A DNA stretch of 21,293 nucleotides from CAYMND01 sp964465065 (GCA_964465065.1 CAYXHZ010000055.1:1-21293), one strand, 5' to 3'. Counted from the stretch's first letter, positions 6,462-13,945 are shown. Notes: generated from the letters alone by a model not told the origin. Made by a program: numbers and translations.

Positions 6462-8803
6462 TTTTTCTTTCCTCGGTTGATGTGGATTCCTTCGGGGCTG
6501 GTCGAAAAACTGTAGGGACGGTTTTTGGCCGCTTTTCCCCACGACATGTCCGGCGCATCGGCCATGAAAAACTCCAGTGTGCCGCCGGCGATGATTTCCT
6601 GGTGGTTGATGTAGGTCCTGGGCAGCGGCCGGCCGTTGAGCAGCACCCGCTCGACGTACGGAGTTTGCTCCGAGCGCTGATGGGCGATGACCGTGAATGT
6701 CCGGCCGTCGGGCAGGCTGATCTCGGCCCGGTCCAGGAAAGGCCGGCCCAGCACGTACTGGCCGCTGCCCGGAGCCACCGGGTAGAAGCCGAGCGAGGTG
6801 AACAGGTACCAGGCCGACATCTGTCCGCAGTCTTCGTTACCCGGTATCCCCTGGGCGCTGTTGTCGAACAGGCCGGTCATGATTTGCCGCAGCCGCTCCT
6901 GGGTCTTCCAGGGCTTGCCGGCGAAAGGGTAGAGGTAGGCGATGTGGTGGCTGGGCTCGTTGCCGTGGGCGTACTGGCCGATCAGGCCGGCGATGTCCTC
7001 GACCGCGCTGTACTTCTCCTTGTCGGCCTGGATGACGAAAAGCTGGTCGAGCTTGCGTACGAAATCCGCGTCGCCGCCCATCAGCTCGATCAGCCCGGCC
7101 GGGTCGTGGGGCACGAACCAGCTGTACTGCCAGGCGTTGCCTTCGGTGTAATCCCCGCCGTAGGCGGCCAGCAGCGGATCGAACGGTTCCCGGAAAGAGC
7201 CGTCGCTGTTGCGGGCGCGCATGAAGCCGCTGTCCGGGTCGAAGATGTTGCGGTAGCTGAGGGCCCGTTCGTAGAAAATCCGGGCTGTTTCGCTATCGCC
7301 CTGGGCCGAGGCCATGCGGGCGATGGCCCAGTCGTCATAGGCGTATTCCAGGGTCTTGGAGGCCGCCTCCTTCTCCCGGTCGATGGGCACGAAACCGTGC
7401 TGCATGTAGCCGTTCAGGCCGCCGTACTGCGGCGATTGCGCCGTGTGCACCATGGCCGAGAGCGCCGCCTTGGGATCGAAGCTGCGGATGCCCTTGAGCC
7501 AGGCGTCGGCGATGACCGACACGGCGTGGTAGCCGATCATGCACCAGGTCTCGTTGCCGTGAAAAGACCAGACCGGCAGCAGGTTCATGGCGCTCTGCCG
7601 CTGGTGGGCCAGCATGGAACGGATCATGTCGGCGTCGCGTTCGGGTTGCAGCAGGGTGAACAGGGGGTGCAGGGCGCGGAAGGTGTCCCAAAGGGAAAAG
7701 ATGGTGTGGTTGTCGAAGCCTTCGGCACTGTGGACGGCCCCGTCCAGACCGCGGTAGCGGCGGTCGACGTCCATGTAGACGGCCGGGGCGATCAGGCTGT
7801 GGTAGAGGGCGGTGTACAGGGTTGTCAGCTCGGATTCGCCGGCCTGGAACTTCAGCTTGTCCAGTTCCGTCTGCCAGGCCGACCGCGCCGACCGGACCAC
7901 CTTGTCGAAGTCCCAACCCGGCATTTCTGCCGCCAGGTTGGCCTTGGCTCCGTTCATGTCGACTCCGGAGATGGCCAGCTTGACCAGCAACGGTTCGTCG
8001 CTGCGGGCGAACTCGAAACAGGCTTTCAGCTTGCGACCCTTGGCGACGGGGTAATTTTGCAGCAGCGGGCCCTTGACGCCGAAGCCTTTGTAGACGGGTT
8101 CGTCCTGGTTGATCAGTCCGTAGTCGACGATGGGCCGCGAGAACTGCAGGCAGAAGCAGATGATCCGGTCGGGGGCCCAACCGTGGCTGCGCCGGTAGCC
8201 GGTCACCGTGGTCGCGTTTTCGACACGGATCTCGGCCCAACTGATCTTGCCGTCGTAGTCGTAGATGGAGTGGACCAGATCGAGCAGCACCCTGGGCGCG
8301 ACCTGGGGCGGGTAGCGGTAGCGGTGAATGGCGGCTCGGACGGTGGCGCTCAGTTCGACCTCGATGTCGCTGTCCTGCAGCCGGACCCGGTAATAACCGG
8401 GACTGGCCTTTTCCTGATCATGGCTGAAGCGGGAACGGTACCCGCTGTCCGGGTCCTGCGCCGTACCCGGGTCGGCCTGAAGCTCGCCGTGAAACGGCAT
8501 CAGCAGGATGTCGCCCAGGTCGGAGTGACCGGTGCCGCTGAAATGGGTGTGGGAAAAGCCGACGATGGTCGGATCCTCGTAGCGGTAGCCGGCGCACCAG
8601 GGGAAGCCGCTCTTGAAGCTGTGCAGCTCGGTGTCCGGGCTGACCTGGATCATGCCGAAGGGAACGACGGCGCCGGGGAAGGTGTGGCCTTCGCCGCCGC
8701 TGCCGATGAAGGGGTCGACACGGTCGACGGACGCCTTGTCGCTTGCCGCGAGCGGGTGAATGAAAGCCAGGATCAGGACCATTAGCGAAAAGAGTCGCTT
8801 CAT
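6458..8803 (-). CDS. Exported GH92 alpha-mannosidase
   Basis: Calcium-dependent exo-alpha-mannosidase (glycoside hydrolase family 92; members cleave alpha-1,2-, 1,3- or other mannosyl linkages of N-glycans and mannans). The 781-residue product begins with a Sec signal peptide (MKRLFSLMVLILAFIHPLAAS). It opens with VDPFIGSGGEGHTFPGAV and PFGMIQVSPDTE, the GH92 N-terminal signature. The C-terminal catalytic part has HGNEPSHH, GIPGNEDCGQMSAWY and GFYPVAPGSGQYVLG, which hold the catalytic acid and base region. The length fits the family. The ATG at 8803 follows a strong GGAGGTG ribosome-binding site; an in-frame start 27 codons further up has no such support. It is first in the operon with permease and ROK kinase. 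Linkage preference cannot be read from the sequence. Confidence 0.95.
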   Translation of the reverse strand: MKRLFSLMVLILAFIHPLAASDKASVDRVDPFIGSGGEGHTFPGAVVPFGMIQVSPDTELHSFKSGFPWCAGYRYEDPTIVGFSHTHFSGTGHSDLGDILLMPFHGELQADPGTAQDPDSGYRSRFSHDQEKASPGYYRVRLQDSDIEVELSATVRAAIHRYRYPPQVAPRVLLDLVHSIYDYDGKISWAEIRVENATTVTGYRRSHGWAPDRIICFCLQFSRPIVDYGLINQDEPVYKGFGVKGPLLQNYPVAKGRKLKACFEFARSDEPLLVKLAISGVDMNGAKANLAAEMPGWDFDKVVRSARSAWQTELDKLKFQAGESELTTLYTALYHSLIAPAVYMDVDRRYRGLDGAVHSAEGFDNHTIFSLWDTFRALHPLFTLLQPERDADMIRSMLAHQRQSAMNLLPVWSFHGNETWCMIGYHAVSVIADAWLKGIRSFDPKAALSAMVHTAQSPQYGGLNGYMQHGFVPIDREKEAASKTLEYAYDDWAIARMASAQGDSETARIFYERALSYRNIFDPDSGFMRARNSDGSFREPFDPLLAAYGGDYTEGNAWQYSWFVPHDPAGLIELMGGDADFVRKLDQLFVIQADKEKYSAVEDIAGLIGQYAHGNEPSHHIAYLYPFAGKPWKTQERLRQIMTGLFDNSAQGIPGNEDCGQMSAWYLFTSLGFYPVAPGSGQYVLGRPFLDRAEISLPDGRTFTVIAHQRSEQTPYVERVLLNGRPLPRTYINHQEIIAGGTLEFFMADAPDMSWGKAAKNRPYSFSTSPEGIHINRGKKK

Positions 8804-8825
8804 CGCCGCACCTCCACAAACCATC

Positions 8826-8854
8826 AGCTTAACCAAGAAACCAAATGTTGACAA
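8826..8854 (-). promoter_or_regulatory. Possible promoter of the mannoside operon
   Basis: On the minus strand TTGTCA (8849-8854), a 17-base spacer and TAAGCT (8826-8831). The -35 is good and the -10 is weak. Transcription would start near 8819, with the GGAGGTG ribosome-binding site (8809-8815) in the leader. The palindrome at 8873-8884 lies about 18 bases upstream of this -35. Confidence 0.35.
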
Positions 8855-8872
8855 GATGCCGTGCCGAAAAAA

Positions 8873-8884
8873 GTGAACGTTCAC
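8873..8884. promoter_or_regulatory. LacI-family-type operator palindrome
   Basis: GTGAACGTTCAC is a perfect 12-base palindrome with the central CG typical of LacI/GalR-family operators. It lies 69 bases upstream of the GH92 start and is flanked by A/T tracts, in the promoter region of a sugar-use operon. No LacI-family regulator gene is in the window. Binding is inferred. Confidence 0.55.
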
Positions 8885-8936
8885 GGAGATTTTTAACTTT
8901 CCTGGGAACCGAGGAAGAGCGCTTCGTTGGGATGAA

Positions 8937-8991
8937 GAAAACGGACTACGGGGTGAAGCGGCGCGCCGCCTCTTGCCCGGCTCCGTTTTTT
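8937..8991. repeat. Terminator-like imperfect hairpin in the divergent intergenic region
   Basis: AAAAACGGA (8937-8945) is complementary to TCCGTTTTT (8982-8990). Inside, GGG (8951-8953) can pair with CCC (8976-8978), and GCGG/CCGC (8958-8961, 8966-8969) close a CGCG tetraloop. A-tract, GC-rich stem and T-tract together resemble a bidirectional intrinsic terminator, although the genes on both sides point away from it. It overlaps the possible promoter of the following gene. Internal loops weaken it. Confidence 0.35.
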
Positions 8992-9001
8992 ACCCTACTA
9001 T
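8973..9001 (+). promoter_or_regulatory. Possible promoter of the beta-barrel protein gene
   Basis: TTGCCC (8973-8978), a 17-base spacer and TACTAT (8996-9001); a second -10-like TATACT lies at 8999-9004. Transcription near 9008-9011 would give a leader of about 55 bases before the ATG at 9066. Confidence 0.35.
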
Positions 9002-9065
9002 ACTGTTGTGACGATGAAACCGTTCCCGATGGATGTTTCGTCTAAGCAGTGATCAAGGAGCCGTC

Positions 9066-9788
9066 ATGAGCATTTTGAAAAAGGGTATACTGTTCGGTCT
9101 GGTGGTGTTAGTCCTGATAGCCGTCTGCCCCCTGCCTGGCCAGGATGATCAAGAGCCCAAGCTGGTCTTCGACGACGATTGGAAGCTGTGGTTCCGGGTC
9201 GGACCCACGGTCGGCCTGCCGATGGGGGCTTCGGCGGACGTGAACACCAAGTTGACCTTCGCCTACGGCGGGATGGTGGCGGGACGCTTCGGCGGCAAGA
9301 TCCCGGGTAACTGGACCGCCGAGTTTCTGACCACCGAATCCAGCACGGTTCAGTACGCCAACATTTCGGAGAGCAAACAGGCCAACTTCTCGGGCAAAGA
9401 CGTCCAGCTGCTGCTCAGCTGGCAGCTGCCTTTCACCCGCAGGGCGGGTATCGCCCCGTATGCGGAACTGATCGTCGGCGGACTGATCTACACCTCGACC
9501 ATCGAGGCCCAGTACATCATGAACAACATGGCCTACACACTGGGTTACGACGAGGAGACGCGTTTCACCTACCTGTGCGGTCTCGGTCTGGGGGCATCCC
9601 TGCTGTTGGGGACCGTGGAAGGCCGAAGCGATTCCCGACCGATCGGCTTCGCCGTGCAGCTGTTCGCCCGCTGGCTCTACGGCGGCAAGATCTTCATGCC
9701 TGTCGAGGTGGTCGGGGATTATCCGGACTTCGAGGAGCGGCACTACCAGAACTTCAACCTGGGCTTCGGCCTGCAGTTTCTTCTCTGA
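9066..9788 (+). CDS. Probable outer-membrane beta-barrel protein, function unknown
   Basis: A 240-residue exported protein. The N-terminus MSILKKGILFGLVVLVLIAV is a Sec signal peptide, probably cleaved before QDDQEP. The mature part alternates hydrophobic and polar residues, with many aromatics and glycines (WFRVGPTVGLPMG, FAYGGMVAGRFGG, APYAELIVGGLIY, FTYLCGLGLGASLLLG), and ends in NFNLGFGLQFLL. This is the pattern of a small 8- to 10-stranded outer-membrane barrel of the porin/OmpW-like kind, although its last residue is Leu and not the usual Phe. No specific family is recognised. The ATG at 9066 follows AAGGAG with good spacing. It is divergent from the mannoside operon, so a shared control region is possible, and convergent with the GT4 gene 16 bases downstream. 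Confidence 0.75.
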   Translation: MSILKKGILFGLVVLVLIAVCPLPGQDDQEPKLVFDDDWKLWFRVGPTVGLPMGASADVNTKLTFAYGGMVAGRFGGKIPGNWTAEFLTTESSTVQYANISESKQANFSGKDVQLLLSWQLPFTRRAGIAPYAELIVGGLIYTSTIEAQYIMNNMAYTLGYDEETRFTYLCGLGLGASLLLGTVEGRSDSRPIGFAVQLFARWLYGGKIFMPVEVVGDYPDFEERHYQNFNLGFGLQFLL

Positions 9789-9804
9789 GTTCGCCAGACC
9801 GCGG

Positions 9805-10875
9805 TCAGTCCGAAGCGATCGCCCGGATCAGGGAAATCGTCTGTTCGACGGCCCTTGACCAGCTGAACTGACGGCTGCGTTCCAGTCCGAGCCGTTCCAG
9901 CCGGTCGCGCAGATTGGCATCGCCGGCCAGTTGCCGCATTCCCAGCAGCAGTGAATGGCGGTCGTCGGGATCTATGTAGAAGGCGGCCGGACCGAGAATC
10001 TCGTTCAGACTGCCGCGACCGCTGCTGAGCACCGCCTTGCCGCGGCTCATGGCTTCCAGCGGCGGCAGACCGAATCCTTCGTACAGTGAGGGGAAGACGA
10101 AGAACAGGCAGGCGTCGATCAGCTCGATCAGGTGCTGGCGGTCCAGGTGACCCGGAAAGCGCAGACGCCCGCCGATACCGAGCTTTTCGGCCAGTTTGCC
10201 GATTCCGGGACCGGGCGGCGAACCGGCCAGGACGAGATCTATGTCCGGATTCTCCCGGGCGAAGTCCGCAAAGACCTCCAGCAGCAACGGCAGGTTCTTG
10301 TGCGGTTTGTCGTTGCCGATGTGCAGGATGTAGGGACGGCCGGCGACCGTCTCTTTGACCGGCTGGCTGAAAAAGATCTCGGATACGCCGTTGTGGATCA
10401 CGGCGATCTGGTCGGGACGGAATGAGAACATCTCGCACAGGTCCTTTTTGCTGTGCTCGGAAACGGTGATGATCAGCCGGGCTCTGTCCCGGGCCGCCTT
10501 GACGAAGATCTCGGCCAGTTTCACTTTTGCGCGCGGTCTGAAAAAATGGGGAAAGCGGAAGTGGATCAGATCGTGGATGGTGACGACGAGCGGATTGCGC
10601 AGCAGGTAGGGGAAGACGTAATGCGGGGCGAAAAAGATCGCTTGCCTGTGCCGGCGCAGCTTCCAGGGGATTTCCAGATGCTCGGCCGCCTGGTAATTGG
10701 CCGCCCGGCAGGGGATCAGTCGCCCGGTCGGCAGGTCCGGACCGCCTTTGCCCGGCAGAACCAGGGCCTGGCAGGAGAAATCCGGGCAGGCGATCAGGCC
10801 GGGAAAAATTTCCTGGATATAGGTGCCGATTCCGAAATCATCCCATTTTCGGGCATCCAGAATCAGTTCCGGCAT
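9805..10875 (-). CDS. GT4-family glycosyltransferase
   Basis: Retaining, GT-B-fold glycosyltransferase of 356 residues that moves a sugar from a nucleotide-sugar donor to a cell-surface glycan or lipid-linked precursor. The N-terminal acceptor domain carries TIHDLIHFRFPHFF and TVSEHSKKDL, the usual GT4 landmarks; the C-terminal donor domain has HIGNDKPHKNL, FPGHLDRQHLIELI, and the EX7E-type motif in SLYEGFGLPPLEAMSRG. The start overlaps the 3' end of the GT2 gene by 13 bases and has AGGTG upstream inside that gene, so the two are translationally linked. Pattern similarity is closest to mannosyl- or rhamnosyl-type transferases of O-antigen and exopolysaccharide clusters, but donor and acceptor cannot be assigned. 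No wzx/wzy or other glycan genes are next to it. Confidence 0.88.
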   Translation of the reverse strand: MPELILDARKWDDFGIGTYIQEIFPGLIACPDFSCQALVLPGKGGPDLPTGRLIPCRAANYQAAEHLEIPWKLRRHRQAIFFAPHYVFPYLLRNPLVVTIHDLIHFRFPHFFRPRAKVKLAEIFVKAARDRARLIITVSEHSKKDLCEMFSFRPDQIAVIHNGVSEIFFSQPVKETVAGRPYILHIGNDKPHKNLPLLLEVFADFARENPDIDLVLAGSPPGPGIGKLAEKLGIGGRLRFPGHLDRQHLIELIDACLFFVFPSLYEGFGLPPLEAMSRGKAVLSSGRGSLNEILGPAAFYIDPDDRHSLLLGMRQLAGDANLRDRLERLGLERSRQFSWSRAVEQTISLIRAIASD

Positions 10876-11735
10876 TTTTCACCTGCACGGATGGTGTCCA
10901 GCAAAGACCGGCGCAGCGGCGGGGGCAATGAACCGTCCCAGCGGTAGCGGAGGAACAGGTACGATTTGAGGAGCAAACAGGACAGGCGGCCGTTGTGGCG
11001 CGCGTAGTAATGCAGCTGGCCCCGTTTGATGGCCGGCAGCAGCTTGCCTTTGTCGCGGCCGGTGGTTTCGCCCAGCAGGTGAATGACCGTGCCGCGACGG
11101 TCCAGGAGGACCCGAAGGCCGAGTTTGCGGACGCGTCGGCACAGGTCGGCGTCCTCCATGTACAGGAAAAAGGCCTCGTCGAAGCCGCCGACGCGGCGGT
11201 ACAGCTCGGCGGACAGCAGCATGGCGGCGCCGCTGACCCAGTCGACGATCTGTCGCTGCGGGCCGCGCTGGATCCGGCGGCTGTAGCGGGCGGCAAAGTG
11301 TTTCATGTAGAATTCGCTGACGATGCCGTGGTCCGGTCCGCAGGAGAGTTGAAAGCGGCCGTCCGGAAAGCGGATTTCCGGACCGACTATGCCGATGGCC
11401 GGGTCCTGGCGCAGGTCGTCGAGCAGCGGGTCCAGGCTGTTTTCCAGCAGCAGGGCGTCGTTGTTGAGCAGCAGCAGGTATCGGCCGGTGGCCACGGCGG
11501 CGGCACGGTTGCTGGCAGCGCCAAAGCCCAGGTTCTCCTGCAGACGCAGCAGTTTCACCCCCGGGTCGTGCCGTTCGATCAGTTCGGCCGAACCGTCCTG
11601 CGAACCGTTATCGGCGACGATCACTTCATGGCTCAGCCGGGCGGCGTGCCTGCTGATCGAAGCCAGGCAGTCCAGGGTCAGACGGCCAGAATTGAAATTG
11701 ACGATCAGGATGGACAATTCCGGGGCGCTTTGCAT
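10863..11735 (-). CDS. GT2-family glycosyltransferase (WbbL/rhamnosyltransferase-like)
   Basis: Inverting GT-A-fold glycosyltransferase of 290 residues. It has the opening strand SILIVNFNSG, VADNGSQDGS at 40-49, NLGFGAASN at 68-76 and the metal-binding motif in LLNNDALLLEN (Asp93). Further on are WVSGAAMLLS and FDEAFFLYMEDADLCRRVRKLG, the acceptor/catalytic-base region typical of the dTDP-rhamnose-using WbbL-like subgroup. A basic helical tail follows. The role is inferred to be surface polysaccharide assembly together with the overlapping GT4. It has its own good promoter (11747-11776) and a very short leader without a Shine-Dalgarno, and lies 57 bases after the radical SAM gene in the same direction. 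Confidence 0.9.
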   Translation of the reverse strand: MQSAPELSILIVNFNSGRLTLDCLASISRHAARLSHEVIVADNGSQDGSAELIERHDPGVKLLRLQENLGFGAASNRAAAVATGRYLLLLNNDALLLENSLDPLLDDLRQDPAIGIVGPEIRFPDGRFQLSCGPDHGIVSEFYMKHFAARYSRRIQRGPQRQIVDWVSGAAMLLSAELYRRVGGFDEAFFLYMEDADLCRRVRKLGLRVLLDRRGTVIHLLGETTGRDKGKLLPAIKRGQLHYYARHNGRLSCLLLKSYLFLRYRWDGSLPPPLRRSLLDTIRAGEKCRN

Positions 11736-11746
11736 GGGTGCTGGTC

Positions 11747-11776
11747 ATTATAAACGAGCAGCGGCCGCGATTACAA
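11747..11776 (-). promoter_or_regulatory. Predicted promoter of the GT2-GT4 pair
   Basis: On the minus strand TTGTAA (11771-11776), an 18-base spacer and a perfect TATAAT (11747-11752). The ATG at 11735 is 11 bases beyond the -10 box, so the leader would be only about 4-5 bases, too short for a ribosome-binding site. Confidence 0.6.
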
Positions 11777-11792
11777 GGGGCAGGCGATGATG

Positions 11793-12806
11793 TCAGTGCT
11801 CGTCTAGAGATCGGTAGTCCTGACTGCGGTTGAATTCTTCCAGGCGCGCTTTGAGGGCCGGATCGGCGTCGTGCAGGAACGATCCGCCCGGGACGGCCAG
11901 TCCTTCGTCGCTGAGTCCGATGAAGATCGACAGGGAACTCCCCCGGGCCGGAAGCACCGCCCGCCGTACGGCCTCCAGGGCCGGCGGTGAGTAGCGACCT
12001 TCACGGAAAGCCTCTTCGAGAGCCGTTCCCCGGGCCACGAAGGTGGGGTTGAGGTGCAGGTTGATGGCGATGTCGTGTTTGCGGGAGATCCGGTCCAGGT
12101 AAGCGATGGCCCGGTGGATGTCGCCGACGGCCTGTTCGTCGCTCATGCCCGGAACCGGCTTGAGCATGAAATAGGTCTTGAGCCGATAGCGGTAGCGGGC
12201 CAGTTTCTCCACCAGGTCTTCGAAGAGATCCAGGCTCAGGCCTTTGTGGAAATGCTCGTTGCGGATATGGTCGTCGAAGGCCTCGAAACCGACGGCGATC
12301 TCCAGCCTTGTCGGCGTCTCGCCCTCGACCAGGGCGCGGGACAGCACCTCCAGTTCGGCCATGTCGACGTATTCGGGCCGGCTTTCGATGGTCAGTTCGC
12401 CGATATTGGGGCAGTGGATGTTCATCATGGCCGTGAAGTAGAGCAGGGAGGTGGTCGAGAAGGTGATCTCGTCGAGTATGGAACCGTTGTTGGAGATGAT
12501 TATTTTTTTCAGTTCCCGCTTCTGCCGGTCCGACAGCAGTTCCTGGAACACCTGGTCGATCTGGAGGTTGATGTCGCGGAAAGAAACGTGCTCGGGCGAG
12601 GAGACGGAGGGCAGGTTGCAGCCCAGGCAACGTGACCAGCGGCAGGCCTGGGTGTAGAAGACGATGAACAGGGCCGGTCCGGCCGGTGTCTGCTGGAACC
12701 AGTGATCGGCGATGCGTCCGTGCGGGTGGGTCGTGGTGAATTCGTAGCGTTTGCCGTATTCGCGGTTGATCTGCGCCAGGGTCGGGGCTGGTGGCGAAAA
12801 GATCAT
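11793..12806 (-). CDS. Radical SAM protein with CX4CX2C cluster motif (Elp3/RaSEA-like group)
   Basis: Radical SAM enzyme of 337 residues. The iron-sulfur ligands are Cys55, Cys60 and Cys63 in ACRWSRCLGCN, a CX4CX2C spacing and not the standard CX3CX2C; this spacing and the surrounding FYTQACRWSRC pattern recall the archaeosine-synthase radical SAM subunit and related Elp3-like proteins. SNNGSILDE and TIESRPEYV correspond to the SAM-binding strands of that group (family: GE and SRPE motifs). LNPTFVARGT is present towards the C-terminus. No extra C-terminal cluster or TRAM domain is visible. Start at 12806 is supported by GGAGAAAACAA. The substrate is unknown; a tRNA-modification role is only a guess from the subgroup. 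No obvious partner gene is adjacent, since the GT2 gene downstream has its own promoter. Confidence 0.85.
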   Translation of the reverse strand: MIFSPPAPTLAQINREYGKRYEFTTTHPHGRIADHWFQQTPAGPALFIVFYTQACRWSRCLGCNLPSVSSPEHVSFRDINLQIDQVFQELLSDRQKRELKKIIISNNGSILDEITFSTTSLLYFTAMMNIHCPNIGELTIESRPEYVDMAELEVLSRALVEGETPTRLEIAVGFEAFDDHIRNEHFHKGLSLDLFEDLVEKLARYRYRLKTYFMLKPVPGMSDEQAVGDIHRAIAYLDRISRKHDIAINLHLNPTFVARGTALEEAFREGRYSPPALEAVRRAVLPARGSSLSIFIGLSDEGLAVPGGSFLHDADPALKARLEEFNRSQDYRSLDEH

Positions 12807-12925
12807 TTGTTTTCTCCGGATCTGCCGAACCTATCGCCGCCACTGTACCATATCCGTCGCCGTATCTGCAAACCGGAAAATTTCGGCGATTCGTAGTATC
12901 ATTTCAGTACAAGCGGAGGGAGAAC

Positions 12926-13879
12926 ATGACCGATTTGAAAAGATTCGCAACGATCGCCGTCTTCGTGCTGCCGCTGCTCATGGGCGCAGCTGCCTGCAGG
13001 CAGACCGAAGACGACGATTCCGATCAGCCCGAAGCGGTCGATCCCCTGCGGGTCGACATCGCCGTCTTCCCGGCCGACAATCCCTGGAATCTCGATGTGT
13101 CGGCCTACCCGGTGCACCCCCGGTCGGCGGCCTTCGTCGGCTCGATCGGCGCCGACGAGGAACTGCACCCCGATTTCGGGACGGTCTGGGAGGGCGATCC
13201 CATCGGCATCCCGTACCGGGTCGTCGGCGCGGGGCAGGCTCTGGTTACTGTCACCTACACCGCCTATGCCGACGAAAGCGATCCCGGCCCTTTTCCAATC
13301 CCGGACGACGCACCGGTGGAAGCCGGATCGGACCATCATGTGCTGGTCGTCGACAGCCGCAACCGCATGCTCTACGAACTGTACAAGGCGGTCAAGGTCT
13401 CCGGCGGCTGGGAAGCGGAAAGCGGCGCCAAATGGAGCCTGGACTCCAACGCCCTGCGCCCCAAGTACTGGACATCGGCCGACGCCGCCGGACTGCCGAT
13501 TTTTCCGGGGCTGGTCCGTTATCAGGAAGTGGAAGCCGGGGAGATCCGCCACGCCCTGCGTTTCACCGTGCCGCGCAGCCAACGCGGGTTCATCGCGCCG
13601 GCCCGGCATTACGCGTCGGACAGCGACGATGCCGACCTGCCGCCGATGGGACTGCGTTTCCGGCTCAAGGCCAATATCGACATCGGTCGCTTTTCCGCCA
13701 GGGTCCAGGTCATCCTGCGCGCCCTGCAGCGCTACGGCATGATGGTCGCCGACAACGGAGCCGCCTGGTACCTCGGCGGCAGTCCGGACAGCCGCTGGGA
13801 CGACGAGGATCTGCACAGCCTGCATCAGTTGCATGGCCGGGATTTCGAAGCGATTTACACGGGCGATATCGAGCATTGA
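12926..13879 (+). CDS. Exported protein of unknown function, possible lipoprotein
   Basis: A 317-residue exported protein with signal sequence MTDLKRFATIAVFVLPLLMG followed by AAACRQ. Cys24 followed by a very acidic linker (EDDDSDQPE) suggests a lipoprotein, though Ala at the -3 position makes the lipobox imperfect. The body has strikingly motif-like segments: FPADNPWNLDVS, HPDFGTVWEGDPIGIPY, YADESDPGPFPIP, SGAKWSLDSN, LRPKYWTSADAAGLPI, GLVRYQEVEAGEIRHALRF and MGLRFRLKANIDI. From memory these recur in secreted proteins of Actinobacteria and Acidobacteria-like lineages; I know of no established function. The Trp, His and Asp content fits a carbohydrate-binding or hydrolase-like beta fold, but that is inference. 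ATG at 12926 follows GGAGGGAG. DUF885 lies 66 bases downstream. Confidence 0.8.
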   Translation: MTDLKRFATIAVFVLPLLMGAAACRQTEDDDSDQPEAVDPLRVDIAVFPADNPWNLDVSAYPVHPRSAAFVGSIGADEELHPDFGTVWEGDPIGIPYRVVGAGQALVTVTYTAYADESDPGPFPIPDDAPVEAGSDHHVLVVDSRNRMLYELYKAVKVSGGWEAESGAKWSLDSNALRPKYWTSADAAGLPIFPGLVRYQEVEAGEIRHALRFTVPRSQRGFIAPARHYASDSDDADLPPMGLRFRLKANIDIGRFSARVQVILRALQRYGMMVADNGAAWYLGGSPDSRWDDEDLHSLHQLHGRDFEAIYTGDIEH

Positions 13880-13923
13880 CAGCCTGGTTTATTGCGCCGG
13901 GATCGGCTATGATGGATTGATTG

Positions 13924-13935
13924 CTGATATATCAG
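13924..13935. promoter_or_regulatory. Perfect palindrome before the DUF885 gene
   Basis: CTGATATATCAG is a perfect 12-base palindrome ending inside the ribosome-binding site (AGAGGAG, 13934-13940) of the DUF885 gene. A possible -10 (TATGAT, 13908-13913) lies just upstream, so a bound protein could block the transcript start or early elongation. No binding factor is known. Confidence 0.3.
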
Positions 13936-13945
13936 AGGAGTGAAC

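Noticed and set aside
6482..8785. Very long plus-strand open frame (about 767 codons) opposite the GH92 gene
   Set aside because: Valine-, glycine- and alanine-rich shadow with no recognisable motif; the minus-strand frame has full GH92 signatures, a signal peptide and a ribosome-binding site.
8845..9045. Small plus-strand open frame (66 codons) in the divergent intergenic region
   Set aside because: No ribosome-binding site or recognisable pattern; it runs through the operator palindrome and the hairpin.
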